Positions 52,164 through 61,895 of a DNA stretch of 64,000 nucleotides are shown one piece after another. The notes under the pieces were generated by a model. It did not search any database. It was not told the DNA's origin and saw only the letters and a program-made list of their open reading frames with translations. Positions within the stretch are counted from its first letter, which is position 1, and every line of letters starts with the position of its first letter. Source of the stretch: Dulcicalothrix desertica PCC 7102 (GTDB taxonomy: Bacteria; Cyanobacteriota; Cyanobacteriia; Cyanobacteriales; Nostocaceae); contig NZ_RSCL01000005.1 of the NCBI RefSeq assembly GCF_003991905.1, positions 405,478-469,477 of the forward strand, in the 5' to 3' direction. A program made the translations under genes and the position numbers.

Positions 52164-55100
52164 ATGGCTACTGCGAGTCACACCCCCACTATTCCTGGAT
52201 ATCAGATTCTCTCAGAAGTATATGCAGGTTCAAGAACTCTTGTTTATCGCGCGATTCGAGAGCATGATTCCCTTGCAGTAGTCATCAAGCTTCTTGCTTC
52301 CTCTTTTCCTAATTTTAACGAATTATTACAATTTCGCAACCAATACGCTATTACTAAAAATCTTAATATTCCTGGCATTGTTCATCCCCTATCATTAGAA
52401 CCTTATGGTAATAGTTATGTTTTGGTGATGGAAGATAATGGGGATATTTCTTTACGTGAGTATATAGGTACCACGGTTCTTTCGTTAGTCGATGTTTTGG
52501 TAATAGCAATTCAATTAACTGATATTCTTCACGATTTACACCAAAATCGCATCATTCATAAAGATATCAAGCCTGCTAATATTATAATTAATCCAGAGAC
52601 TAAGCAAGTTAAATTAATCGATTTTAGTATTGCTTCATTGCTGCCTAAAGAAACTCAGGAAATAAAAAGTCCTAATGTATTAGAAGGAACTCTTGCTTAT
52701 ATTTCTCCAGAACAAACTGGAAGAATGAATCGCGGGATTGACTATCGTAGTGATTTTTATTCTTTGGGTATTACTTTTTACGAGTTAATAACCGGGCAAT
52801 TACCATTTATTGCAAATGATGCGATGGAGTTGGTACATTGTCATATTGCCCAATTAGCTGTTTCTGTATCTGACATCAACCCAGAGATACCGCAGGTTAT
52901 TAGTAAAATTATCAATAAGCTAATTGCAAAAAATGCCGAAGATAGATATCAAAGTACTTTCGGGTTAAAATCTGATTTAGAATATTGTTTATATCAATTA
53001 AAGAATACTGGTACAATAACTGATTTTGAAATTGGTAAACGTGATTTATGCGAGCGTTTTCTGATTTCTGAGAAACTTTATGGTAGAGAAGCGGAAGTTA
53101 AGATATTATTGGCAGGATTTGAGCGTGTAGCAAGTCACACAACAGATAATCCTAAATCTGAGATGATGTTGGTTGCTGGTTTTTCTGGAATTGGCAAAAC
53201 AGCGGTTATCAATGAAATTCATAAACCAATTACCCGTTCTCATGGGTATTTTATTAAAGGTAAATTTGACCAGTTTAACCGCAATATTCCTCTGTCTGCT
53301 TTTGTGCAAGCTTTACGAGATTTGATAGTGCAACTGCTTTCAGAATCTGACGCGCGACAATTGCAATGGCAAGTTAAGATTTTAGAAGCTGTGGGAAATA
53401 ATGGGCAGGTTTTAATTGAGGTCGTTCCAGAGTTAGAACGGTTAATTGGCAAGCAACCTGCTGCACTAGAATTATCGGGAACTGCACAACAAAATCGATT
53501 TAACTTGCTGTTTCTAAAGTTTATTGAGGTATTTACAAGACCACAGCACCCGTTAGTGATATTTTTAGATGACTTGCAGTGGGCAGATTCTGCGTCTTTA
53601 CAATTGATTAAATTGTTAATGGGGGATAAGGGGTATTTGCTATTGTTCGGCGCCTACCGTGATAATGAAGTACAAGCTGCACATCCGTTTATGTTGACGG
53701 TGGAGGAATTGAAGAAGACAAACACAATTGTTAATACAATAACTCTGGCGCCTCTGATATTTCAAGATATAAATAGGTTGGTTGCTGAAACTTTGAATTG
53801 TTCAACCGAGTTATCCCAACCTTTGGCAGAATTAGTACAGCGCAAAACCCAAGGGAATCCCTTTTTTATTACCCAATTTCTCAAAGCGCTACATGAAGAC
53901 GGATATATTATATCTAGTCACGCAGGGTGGGAATGTGATATTGCCAAAATTAATGCGTTGTCCTTAACTGACGATGTAGTGGAATTTATGGCTACCCAGT
54001 TACAGAAATTACCTCAAGAAACGCAACGAATACTTACACTAGCAGCTTGTATTGGCAACCAATTTGATTTAGCGACCTTAACAACTGTTTCAGAACAATC
54101 AGAAGCTGCAACGGCAATTGCTTTGTGGAAAGCGTTGCAGGAAGGATTAGTTATACCGCAAAGTGAGGTTTATAAGTTTTATTTGAGTCACGACGAGCAA
54201 GATACTAATATTGTAAATGCTGAAAATGTCACTTATCGTTTCTTGCACGATAGGGTTCAACAAGCATCTTATTCATTAATTCCAGAAGACCAGAAACAGG
54301 AAACTCATCTAAAAATAGGAAGATTGCTGTTCCCGTCAGTTGCAAATGGACATACAGAGCAAGTTTTTGATATTGTCGCTCAATTCAACGCTGCAGTTTT
54401 ATTAATTACAGACCCTCAAGAACAAATAGAAATTGCCCAACTAAATCTCGCTGCTGCACAAAAAGCGAAAGCTGCAACTGCTTATAAAGGTTTAGTTACT
54501 TATGCGAGTACTGGAATTCAGTTAATGGGTGTAACTGCTTGGCAAGAGAACTATGAGTTAACTTTGCAGTTATACGAAGCTGCTGCGGAAGGTACTTACT
54601 TATTAGGAGAGTATGCCGAATTATCACGGTGGGTTGAACCTATTTTACAGCAAGCTAAATCTCTTGAAGACAAAATTAAAGTTTACGAATTACAAGTTTT
54701 TTCTTTACAAGCACAAAATTATCTTCAAGAAGCAATTGATACTGCATTAGGTGTACTCAAACAGCTTGATATTTTCTTGCCTGCTCACCCTAATAAAATT
54801 CAAGTTCTACTCAAATTAGGAGAAACTAAACTAAAATTACTCGGTAAAACTCAAGATTTGATACATTTACCTACAATGAATCAATCAAAAGCAAAAGCGG
54901 CAATGCAAATTTTATCGAGTGCTTTGTCTACAACTTATATTGCCCGTCCTGATTTATTGCCTTTAAACGTTTTTGAACAAGTCAAATTATCATTAAAATA
55001 TGGTAATACAAATTTATCTGCTTTTGCTTATTCTTGGTACGCATTAATTCTTTCTGGAGTTTTACAAGATATTGAGGGTGGTTATCAATTTGCTAAACTT

Positions 55101-56939
55101 GCACTCGAATTATTAGAAAAATTTGGCGCCAAAGAAATTCGTTGTCGAACTCTATTCATGGTTTACTGTTTTGTATATCATTGGCATGAACCTTTAGGTG
55201 ATACAATTGCACCTCTACGAACTGCATATACTATTGGTTTAGAAAGTGGTGATTTAGAATATGCTTGTTGGTCTTTAGCATCTCTTTCTATCCATCAGTT
55301 ATTTATAGGAGAGGAACTTTCGACATTAAGCCAAGAATTTAATTCTTATAGAAAGTCAGCGTTTGAATTCAAGCAAAGCAATCCATATCTCTACGTTAGT
55401 ATTTTACATCAAACAGTTTCAAATTTATTAGGGTATGCTGCAAGCCCATCGCGCTTGGAAGGAGATAGCTATAAAGCATCTGAAAGTATCGCTCAACAGC
55501 AGCAGTCCAAAGATGGAACTGGTTTATCGATAATGATGAGTACTCAAATTTTTTTATCGTACTTATTTGCAGATTATCAATATGCTTATACTATTTCTCA
55601 AGAGGCAATTCCTTATTTAGAAGCTGGTACTGGTTTACATTCTTTGGGTGTGTTTCATTTTTACGAAAGTTTAGTTTATTTGGCTATTTACCCAACACTT
55701 GATATTCAAGCCAAAAAGGATATTAAACGTAAATTTGCTGCAAGTAAGCTTCTTATTAGTAAATGGGCAAAACATTCTCCTAGTATATATCAGCATAAAC
55801 TACTTTTGATTTTAGCTGAAGAAAAGCGTGTATATGGAAAATATCAAGATGCGGCAACACTTTATGAACAGGCAATTGCTGGCGCCAATAAAAATGGTTA
55901 TATTCATGAAGAAGGGTTAGCAAATGAACTTGCAGCTAAATTTTACCTGGAATGGGATAAAGTAAAAGCAGCCCAAGCTTATATGCAAGCAGCTTATTTC
56001 TGTTATGCTAAATGGGGCGCCAAAGCTAAAATAGATGATTTAGAACAGCGTTATCCCCAACTTATAAAACCTATCCTAGAACAAAAGCGAAGTAGCTTTA
56101 ATCACCTAGAAACTATCGCTACTATTGCCAAAACATCCCATTCCTCATCAACTTACGCAAATAGTACAAATATCTGCGATGCTTTAGATTTTACTTCTGT
56201 CCTTAAAGCTGCTCAAACAATTTCGAGCAGTATTGAGTTAGACGAACTTATTACTAATCTCACCCATATTATCCTCGAAAACTCTGGAGCAAAAAAATCT
56301 GTCCTCATACTCGAAGAGGAAAATACTTGGCAAGTTCGAGCAATTACCTCTATGAATCAGCAAGGCGCCCAGACTATCCTTAATAGACAATCTATAGATA
56401 TTTGTCAAGATATCCCTATAAAAATTATTAATTACGTAAAAAGCACTCAAGAAACTGTTGTCATAGATAACTGCCAAACAAATACTCAAGGACTAATTGG
56501 GGAATATATGCGCTCAGTACAACCCAAGAGTTTATTATGTACACCAATTATCAACCAAGGGCATTTAGTAGGAATTTTATATTTAGAAAACCAAATTACC
56601 TCTGGAGTGTTTACTCAAGAGCGTTTGCAAATAATTAAATTACTTTCTTCCCAAGCTGCAATATCTCTAGAAAATGCTCGACTTTACCAAAAATCACAAC
56701 AAGCATTTCAAGAATTACAACAAGCTCAATTACAAATTGTCCAAAGTGAGAAAATGTCAGCATTAGGTAACTTAGTTGCCGGAGTCGCACATGAGATGAA
56801 CAATCCTTTAGGATTTATTTCAGCTACTATTGAACAAGTTAAACCCTCTTTTGCTGATGTGTACGAACATTTGAAGCTATATCAAGAAAGTTTCCTAAAC
56901 CCAGGAGACAAAAAAGACTTATGCTTCAGAGGAAGTTAA
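52164..56939 (+). CDS. Giant Ser/Thr kinase - AAA ATPase - GAF - histidine kinase, C-terminus lost
   Basis: A 1591-residue signalling protein of the HstK type found in filamentous cyanobacteria. Residues 1-280 are a Ser/Thr kinase (IIHKDIKPANIIIN near 130, KLIDFSIAS, GTLAYISPEQTGRMN). From 310 comes a STAND-like ATPase (Walker A GFSGIGKT near 340, VIFLDDLQWAD), then a long helical TPR-like region, a GAF domain near 1345-1505, a coiled coil and the HisKA H-box (NLVAGVAHEMNNPLGFIS near 1540). The HATPase domain is missing: after YQESFLNPGDKK the frame shifts and stops. In other frames downstream TYASEEVKKDV and LDIES continue the family sequence briefly, showing decay by frameshift and deletion. 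Confidence 0.9.
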   Translation: MATASHTPTIPGYQILSEVYAGSRTLVYRAIREHDSLAVVIKLLASSFPNFNELLQFRNQYAITKNLNIPGIVHPLSLEPYGNSYVLVMEDNGDISLREYIGTTVLSLVDVLVIAIQLTDILHDLHQNRIIHKDIKPANIIINPETKQVKLIDFSIASLLPKETQEIKSPNVLEGTLAYISPEQTGRMNRGIDYRSDFYSLGITFYELITGQLPFIANDAMELVHCHIAQLAVSVSDINPEIPQVISKIINKLIAKNAEDRYQSTFGLKSDLEYCLYQLKNTGTITDFEIGKRDLCERFLISEKLYGREAEVKILLAGFERVASHTTDNPKSEMMLVAGFSGIGKTAVINEIHKPITRSHGYFIKGKFDQFNRNIPLSAFVQALRDLIVQLLSESDARQLQWQVKILEAVGNNGQVLIEVVPELERLIGKQPAALELSGTAQQNRFNLLFLKFIEVFTRPQHPLVIFLDDLQWADSASLQLIKLLMGDKGYLLLFGAYRDNEVQAAHPFMLTVEELKKTNTIVNTITLAPLIFQDINRLVAETLNCSTELSQPLAELVQRKTQGNPFFITQFLKALHEDGYIISSHAGWECDIAKINALSLTDDVVEFMATQLQKLPQETQRILTLAACIGNQFDLATLTTVSEQSEAATAIALWKALQEGLVIPQSEVYKFYLSHDEQDTNIVNAENVTYRFLHDRVQQASYSLIPEDQKQETHLKIGRLLFPSVANGHTEQVFDIVAQFNAAVLLITDPQEQIEIAQLNLAAAQKAKAATAYKGLVTYASTGIQLMGVTAWQENYELTLQLYEAAAEGTYLLGEYAELSRWVEPILQQAKSLEDKIKVYELQVFSLQAQNYLQEAIDTALGVLKQLDIFLPAHPNKIQVLLKLGETKLKLLGKTQDLIHLPTMNQSKAKAAMQILSSALSTTYIARPDLLPLNVFEQVKLSLKYGNTNLSAFAYSWYALILSGVLQDIEGGYQFAKLALELLEKFGAKEIRCRTLFMVYCFVYHWHEPLGDTIAPLRTAYTIGLESGDLEYACWSLASLSIHQLFIGEELSTLSQEFNSYRKSAFEFKQSNPYLYVSILHQTVSNLLGYAASPSRLEGDSYKASESIAQQQQSKDGTGLSIMMSTQIFLSYLFADYQYAYTISQEAIPYLEAGTGLHSLGVFHFYESLVYLAIYPTLDIQAKKDIKRKFAASKLLISKWAKHSPSIYQHKLLLILAEEKRVYGKYQDAATLYEQAIAGANKNGYIHEEGLANELAAKFYLEWDKVKAAQAYMQAAYFCYAKWGAKAKIDDLEQRYPQLIKPILEQKRSSFNHLETIATIAKTSHSSSTYANSTNICDALDFTSVLKAAQTISSSIELDELITNLTHIILENSGAKKSVLILEEENTWQVRAITSMNQQGAQTILNRQSIDICQDIPIKIINYVKSTQETVVIDNCQTNTQGLIGEYMRSVQPKSLLCTPIINQGHLVGILYLENQITSGVFTQERLQIIKLLSSQAAISLENARLYQKSQQAFQELQQAQLQIVQSEKMSALGNLVAGVAHEMNNPLGFISATIEQVKPSFADVYEHLKLYQESFLNPGDKKDLCFRGS

Positions 56940-57118
56940 AAAAGATGTTTAGATATCGAATCATATTATAGCTTACTTATGGCGCCATATGAACTTCGAC
57001 CGTAGCTATAGATATCAGGGCGGTTGGGGGCAACCGCTCCACAAGAGGCTATTTGCTATCAATCAAGAGCAAAATGATATAATTTATCAATTGCTGTGAA
57101 AATTTTTTATGACTCAAA

Positions 57119-57271
57119 TCATTTGCTAACAACCGGATATACGAGACATCCTAACGTTACTAGCAGCATTGCTAGGCGCCCGTTCCATATTTCTGCTTGA
57201 CGTGTAAATCCCCAACGCCAAGCATTGCGGTTTTCAGTGGCTGTTAAAGTGCTTTTTGCTGTATCTTGCAT
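57119..57271 (-). CDS. High-light-inducible protein (HliP/SCP)
   Basis: A 50-residue protein that is easily missed. Its middle reads NAWRWGFTRQAEIWNGRLAM, carrying the chlorophyll-binding ExxNGRxAM motif (E27, N30, R32) of one-helix light-harvesting-like proteins. A hydrophobic stretch follows (LLVTLGCLVYPVVSK). HliPs bind chlorophyll and carotenoid in thylakoids and protect photosystem assembly under high light. It lies downstream of an ABC exporter gene on the same strand. Usual sequence is LAMIGF after the motif; here it is LAMLLV. Confidence 0.85.
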   Translation of the reverse strand: MQDTAKSTLTATENRNAWRWGFTRQAEIWNGRLAMLLVTLGCLVYPVVSK

Positions 57272-57468
57272 AATTGACGCTCCATGTTGACAAAGTACAA
57301 CTTACTAATTTTATCACTAATTATTTGCATTAATCTCTGAGAATCACGATTAGAATTTTTATAGTATCCCGCCGCATTGATAAGATTTACTGTTGTAACC
57401 TTTGCCCAGGCGCCTATGGTAGCCAGTAGCGACAAATATATTAAGATAAGCCTGATTGTACGCTCCAT
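57244..57468 (-). CDS. Possible small membrane protein between ABC exporter and HliP
   Basis: A 74-codon frame starting inside the last 28 bp of the ABC exporter gene, an arrangement that can mean translational coupling. The first 22 residues are hydrophobic (MERTIRLILIYLSLLATIGA); the rest is polar. It overlaps the HliP start by 28 bp. No family is recognised and no ribosome site is evident, so this may well be a chance frame. Confidence 0.22.
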   Translation of the reverse strand: MERTIRLILIYLSLLATIGAWAKVTTVNLINAAGYYKNSNRDSQRLMQIISDKISKLYFVNMERQLCKIQQKAL

Positions 57469-59213
57469 AAGTTGGTGTAAATACCGTTTTTATGTAATAA
57501 TTCTTCATGGGTTCCTGACTCTACTAGTTTTCCGCGTTCCATGACATATATACAGTCGGCGCCACGAATGGTAGAGAGGCGATGGGCAATAGCAATTGTT
57601 GTACGATTTATGGTGATACGTTCTAGGGAGCGTTGAATTGCTGCTTCGGTTTCGTTATCGACTGCAGATGTGGCTTCGTCTAAGATTAAGATGGGTGGGT
57701 TTTTGAGTACTGCCCTAGCTATGGCGATACGTTGCCGCTGTCCACCTGATAGTTTTTGACCGCGTTCTCCTACTATGGTTTCATACTTTTGGGGGAGTCG
57801 CATTATAAAGTCGTGTGCTTCGGCAATTTTTGCTGCTTTGATAATTTCGTCTTCTTTGGTATCAAAACTACCATAAGCGATGTTTTCGGCGACGGTTCCA
57901 TGAAATAAGAAAACGTCTTGACTAACTAAGCCTATACTACGACGTAAATCATATAAATCTAGTTCTTTAATATCAATTTCATCGATGGTTATGTGTCCTG
58001 ATGTAATATCATATAGTCGCAATAATAATTTTACCAAAGTACTTTTACCTGAACCAGTGGCGCCGACTATGGCAATAGTTTTTCCAGCAGGTATATGTAA
58101 AGATAAATCACGAATTATTACCTCACCACTGTTATAAGCAAAGGTTACGTGTTCTAGGCTAACTTCGCCGCGTACTTTTTCAATGGGTAGGCGAATATGT
58201 CCTGTGGTAATATTAATGGGAGTGTCTAATAAGTTCATCACACGATTGGTTGAAGCCATCGCGCGCTGATAGTGGTCAAATATTTCTCCTAATGAGACGA
58301 GCGGCCATAATAAACGTTGAACTAATACAAGTAATACGCTGTAATTACCTATAGATATTCTACCTTGATATGCTGCTACTCCCCCCATGAATAATAAAGC
58401 TGTGAATCCTGCTAAAACGAGCATTCTGATTACAGGAATAAATGCAGCAGAAAGTGCGATGGCTTTTGCATTACTTTTTCGATACGCATCACTTTCTGCT
58501 CTCAGCCTACCATTTTCATAATCTTCTGCGGTATAACTCTTAATTGTTGTAATGCCGCTAATATTATTCGCTAAACGCGCGCTCAAGTTACCTACTTTGT
58601 CTCGCACATCAGCATAACGCGATTCGAGACGATTTTGGTAAATAAATGAACCCCACAGAATAAACGGCATTGGTAACATTGCTGCTATGGTAATGCTGAG
58701 AGGTAACATAAACAAGGCGCCGCCGATGAGAATAATTAGCGATGTAGTAATCTGTATAATCTCATTGGCGCCACCATTAAGAAAATCCTCTAGCTGGTTA
58801 ATGTCATCATTGAGAATAGACATCAAACCACCTGTACTACTATCCTCAAAATAAGCTAATTCTAACTCTTGCAAATGATTGTAAGCTTCTAATCGCAAAT
58901 TATGCTGAATATTTTGTGCTAAATTACGCCACAGCCTATCATATATATATTGTGAAAGTGATTCAAATACCCAAATAATCACTGTAGCAATCGAAAGCAC
59001 AACAAACTGTTGAACAACATCTTTAACACCAAACTTCGCTATGCTAGAATTCTGTTGTTGCACTAAAATATCAACAGCAACACCTACTAACCAAGGCGGC
59101 GCCAAATCTAATATAGTATTGATGATAGAAAAAGTACTCGCTTGCCATATTTGCTGACGGTATTGGCGCCCGTAATTAAGTAAGCGTTGCAGTGGATGAG
59201 GTTTTGCTGTCAT
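57441..59213 (-). CDS. ABC exporter, fused permease-ATPase (multidrug/lipid type)
   Basis: A 590-residue half-transporter. The membrane part has about six helices (residues 20-310). The ATPase has Walker A VGATGSGKSTLVKLL, Q-loop SQDVFLFHGTV, signature LSGGQRQRIAIARA, Walker B ILILDEATSAVD and the H-loop IAIAHRLSTI. It belongs to the MsbA/multidrug exporter group common in cyanobacteria; the cargo is unknown. HliP follows downstream on the same strand. Confidence 0.92.
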   Translation of the reverse strand: MTAKPHPLQRLLNYGRQYRQQIWQASTFSIINTILDLAPPWLVGVAVDILVQQQNSSIAKFGVKDVVQQFVVLSIATVIIWVFESLSQYIYDRLWRNLAQNIQHNLRLEAYNHLQELELAYFEDSSTGGLMSILNDDINQLEDFLNGGANEIIQITTSLIILIGGALFMLPLSITIAAMLPMPFILWGSFIYQNRLESRYADVRDKVGNLSARLANNISGITTIKSYTAEDYENGRLRAESDAYRKSNAKAIALSAAFIPVIRMLVLAGFTALLFMGGVAAYQGRISIGNYSVLLVLVQRLLWPLVSLGEIFDHYQRAMASTNRVMNLLDTPINITTGHIRLPIEKVRGEVSLEHVTFAYNSGEVIIRDLSLHIPAGKTIAIVGATGSGKSTLVKLLLRLYDITSGHITIDEIDIKELDLYDLRRSIGLVSQDVFLFHGTVAENIAYGSFDTKEDEIIKAAKIAEAHDFIMRLPQKYETIVGERGQKLSGGQRQRIAIARAVLKNPPILILDEATSAVDNETEAAIQRSLERITINRTTIAIAHRLSTIRGADCIYVMERGKLVESGTHEELLHKNGIYTNLWSVQSGLS

Positions 59214-59583
59214 TGGTTCCGTGTGCTTTATTTATAGTATTTGTCAGCCAAATATATTAAGCATAGTATTATTGTGGCGCCGGAGTCTATGCAAAAACGG
59301 CACTTTTTTATCCCAAAAGGGTCATTTTATTAAAATTTTCTAAAAATTAATCATTCTATCTACTTTATCTTGTGGAACAGGCATCCTGCCTGTTCTATTT
59401 TATAGGGGCGGGCAAGGATGCCCGCTCCACAAGATGAGAAATTAACTGTGAACTAAGTATTTAAATAAGTCCATCGATTAATTTATTGGCGCCAATATAC
59501 TGATTTTGGTGTTGCATGATAAATCGTAGAGACGTTACATGTAACGTCTCTACAACATGCGTTTTTACAATGATTGGGAAACC
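59214..59583. other. Intergenic, MITE arm pair and palindrome
   Basis: No gene. 59367-59435 is a pair of inner arms of the GGGACTTCC family (CTTGTGGAACAGGCATCCTG and its counterpart) without the outer termini. 59526-59553 is a perfect GTAGAGAC palindrome identical to 24939-24966. The promoter of the ABC exporter should lie near 59214-59300. Confidence 0.75.
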
Positions 59584-60603
59584 CTATGGTTTAAACGCAG
59601 TACATTTACCACCTAGGTTATTGACGATGGTACAGGTATTAGATTCTATCATTCCTACATAAGTAGCTTCAGGAGTACCTTTATCACCAAGTCCATCAGC
59701 GACTATGGGTCTAGAGGAGATTTTGACGTTTGCTTCTTTTGCTACTGTCTTAAGCACTTTGTCGTTTGCTGTTAATTCTGCAAATATTGTAGGAACTTTA
59801 GCTTTTTTGATTCCATCTGAGAGAGATTTTACTTTCGCCGCTGTAGGTTCTTCTTCTGTGGAAACTCCTACTAATGTTCCTTCTACTTTCAACCCGTATG
59901 CTTTGGCAAAATAACCTAATGCGTCGTGTGTTGTTACCAAACGACGTTGGTTTGCTGGAACTGTTGCTATTTGCTGAGGTACCCAAGCGTCAAGTTTTTT
60001 TAGCTTTGCGACGAGTGCGTCAGCATTTTTATTATAAAAATCGGCATTTGCACTATCTACTTTTGCTAGGTTAGTTCTAATTGCCTCTACCATGTCGATT
60101 CCATTTTTGACATCATGCCAAACATGGGGGTCTTCTTCTTTTTTACCGTCTTCTTCTAATGAAAGACGTTCACTTGCAGGAGCTGCTATTTCGTTCAAAG
60201 CAATTTTTGGCGCCGTACTTTTACTTGCTTGTACCATATCTACTATGGCAGGCTCAAACTGTATTCCTCCGTAGAAGACAATATTCGCTTCATCTATAGC
60301 TTGTCGGTCTTTTGGAGTTGCTTCATAGACATGGGGGTCTTGTCCTGCCTCAATTAAACAGTTAAGGTCTACTTTATCTTGAGCAACTTCTTGCACAAAG
60401 TTACAAGGTACACTGTAGGATGCGACTACTTTGAGTTTACCCGTACTGGTATTGGCTGCGGGAGATGCAGTGCCGACAGCTTCGGGACTAGCGGTTGCTT
60501 GTGATGTTGGAGGTGACTCAGCGCAACCTGTCATACCGAGGGCAACTGCAATAACTGCGGCGCCCCAAAACGAATTCCTTTCAACTCCTCTAAACACCTT
60601 CAT
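59584..60603 (-). CDS. mntC: Mn/Zn ABC transporter substrate-binding lipoprotein (MntC/ZnuA type)
   Basis: A 339-residue cluster A-I metal-binding protein with lipobox MTGC (Cys27). Metal ligands can be placed at the His of GQDPHVYEA, the His of EDPHVWHD, the Glu of FAELTANDK and the Asp of IVADGLGDK. The usual His-rich loop of zinc-specific ZnuA proteins is absent, replaced by an acidic LEEDGKKEEDP, and the C-terminus has a cysteine pair (SNTCTIVNNLGGKC). This favours a manganese MntC, but the Fur/Zur-type box in its promoter leaves zinc possible. Divergent from its ATPase gene. Confidence 0.85.
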   Translation of the reverse strand: MKVFRGVERNSFWGAAVIAVALGMTGCAESPPTSQATASPEAVGTASPAANTSTGKLKVVASYSVPCNFVQEVAQDKVDLNCLIEAGQDPHVYEATPKDRQAIDEANIVFYGGIQFEPAIVDMVQASKSTAPKIALNEIAAPASERLSLEEDGKKEEDPHVWHDVKNGIDMVEAIRTNLAKVDSANADFYNKNADALVAKLKKLDAWVPQQIATVPANQRRLVTTHDALGYFAKAYGLKVEGTLVGVSTEEEPTAAKVKSLSDGIKKAKVPTIFAELTANDKVLKTVAKEANVKISSRPIVADGLGDKGTPEATYVGMIESNTCTIVNNLGGKCTAFKP

Positions 60604-60745
60604 AATTAATGCCTACTAAATTACTATGGACTGTTAACTATTGATACTGAGTATCAATAATTCTAAAGAAATTTTTAAACTCAAGTTGAGCCATTCAGCT
60701 ATAGTAGCGTACTCGACTTGAATAAAATTATAGATAATATTACAT

Positions 60746-60764
60746 TATAATGATAATCATTATT
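60746..60764. promoter_or_regulatory. Fur/Zur-type box in the divergent metal-transporter promoter
   Basis: TATAATGATAATCATTATT matches the 19-bp Fur consensus at 17 of 19 positions (only the outer bases differ). It also contains TGATAATCATTATTG, which fits the Anabaena Zur consensus TGATAATNATTATCA at 13 of 15. It lies between the lipoprotein gene and the ATPase gene and could control both directions. Confidence 0.8.
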
Positions 60765-60876
60765 GTAAAAAGAGTTGAAGCTTAATGCTAGCTCTTATTA
60801 TTTAAAATTAGTGATTTATGTATAATAAGCTACGTCTTTACCAATTTCTGGCAAGGAGCTAGCAGGAGTTAAATAG

Positions 60877-61596
60877 ATGATAGAAGTAGAAAACTTGTCA
60901 GTTCGTTACCGAGGAAGTTACGCATTGCAAGGTGTAAGTTTTAACCTTGATTCTGGTCAAATTGCAGGAGTCATTGGTCCCAACGGCGCCGGGAAAAGTA
61001 CGATGGTGAAAGCGATGCTGGGTTTGATACCTGTGGTGAGTGGAGTAGTTAAGTTCAATGGACAGTTGTTACAGCGAATTTTATCTAAAACTGCTTATGT
61101 ACCTCAACGTGCCAACATCGACTGGGATTATCCTACTACAGTATGGGATGTTGTAATGATGGCGCGGACTGTGAAAACGGGGTTATTTCGTCAACCGAGT
61201 CGAATGTCTATTGAGTTAGCTGCTGCTGCTTTAGAAAAAGTGGGAATGGCAGAGTTAAAAGGGCGCCAAATTGGGGAATTATCGGGTGGACAGCAGCAGA
61301 GAGTATTTATCGCGCGAGCGTTAGCAAAGCAGGCAGATTTATTTTTATTCGATGAGCCATTTACAGGGGTAGACAAGAAAACAGAAAATGTAATATTCCA
61401 AGTTTTTCAGGAACTTAAGAGCGAAGGAAAAACATTACTAGTAATCAACCATGATTTAGGTGAAACATTAAATTATTACGATAAACTATTACTGCTAAAT
61501 AAAGAATTAATAGCTTTAGGCTCTAAAAATGAAGTATTTACACCGAGTAATATTCAGCAAGCATACGGAATGTCGCTAGGTTTTATGGGAAAGTAA
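60877..61596 (+). CDS. mntA: Mn/Zn ABC transporter ATPase
   Basis: A 239-residue ABC ATPase: Walker A GPNGAGKSTMVKA, Q-loop in YVPQRANIDWDYPTTV, signature LSGGQQQRVFIARAL, Walker B LFLFDEPFTGVD, H-loop LLVINHDLG. The DWDYP stretch after the Q-loop is typical of Mn/Zn/Fe (MntA/ZnuC/SitB) ATPases. It pairs with the permease at 61896 and the divergent lipoprotein. A GGCGCC lies in the Walker A codons. Confidence 0.9.
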   Translation: MIEVENLSVRYRGSYALQGVSFNLDSGQIAGVIGPNGAGKSTMVKAMLGLIPVVSGVVKFNGQLLQRILSKTAYVPQRANIDWDYPTTVWDVVMMARTVKTGLFRQPSRMSIELAAAALEKVGMAELKGRQIGELSGGQQQRVFIARALAKQADLFLFDEPFTGVDKKTENVIFQVFQELKSEGKTLLVINHDLGETLNYYDKLLLLNKELIALGSKNEVFTPSNIQQAYGMSLGFMGK

Positions 61597-61895
61597 AGTT
61601 GTCATGCTGAGGTACGTTAACGCAGTTTTCCCGCAGGGTAGCATCTCCAAAAATGTCATGCTGAGGAACGAAGTATCTTATACCAATTTAATGTGAAGCT
61701 GCAAATAATTAAATCCCCCCCAGCCCCCCTTAATAAGGGGGGAGTAAGAGTAATAAAGCGCATCTTCATATAAAAATGGTATTAAAGAACTCAAAATCTA
61801 ACCAAGATTCTTCGCTGCGCGACTAATGACAATTCGTATTTCGATAAAATAAGTATGCTCCCAGGTAAAGTGTTTATTATCAGAGGGAATAAAAA
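61597..61895. other. Intergenic between transporter ATPase and permease, with repeats
   Basis: Two copies of the interspersed GTCATGCTGAGG repeat lie at 61602 and 61655. The 103-bp MITE (61680-61782) follows. The insertion separates two genes of one transporter by 299 bp, although in relatives they are usually adjacent, so it may affect expression of the permease. Confidence 0.65.
61680..61782. mobile_element. 103-bp MITE, copy 2
   Basis: By eye the exact reverse complement of 22731-22833 along all 103 bases: starts ATACCAATTTAATGTG and ends CATATAAAAATGGTAT. It contains a C-rich palindrome like those of the larger C-rich repeat family. Flanked by CTT before and TA after, as copy 1. Confidence 0.85.
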
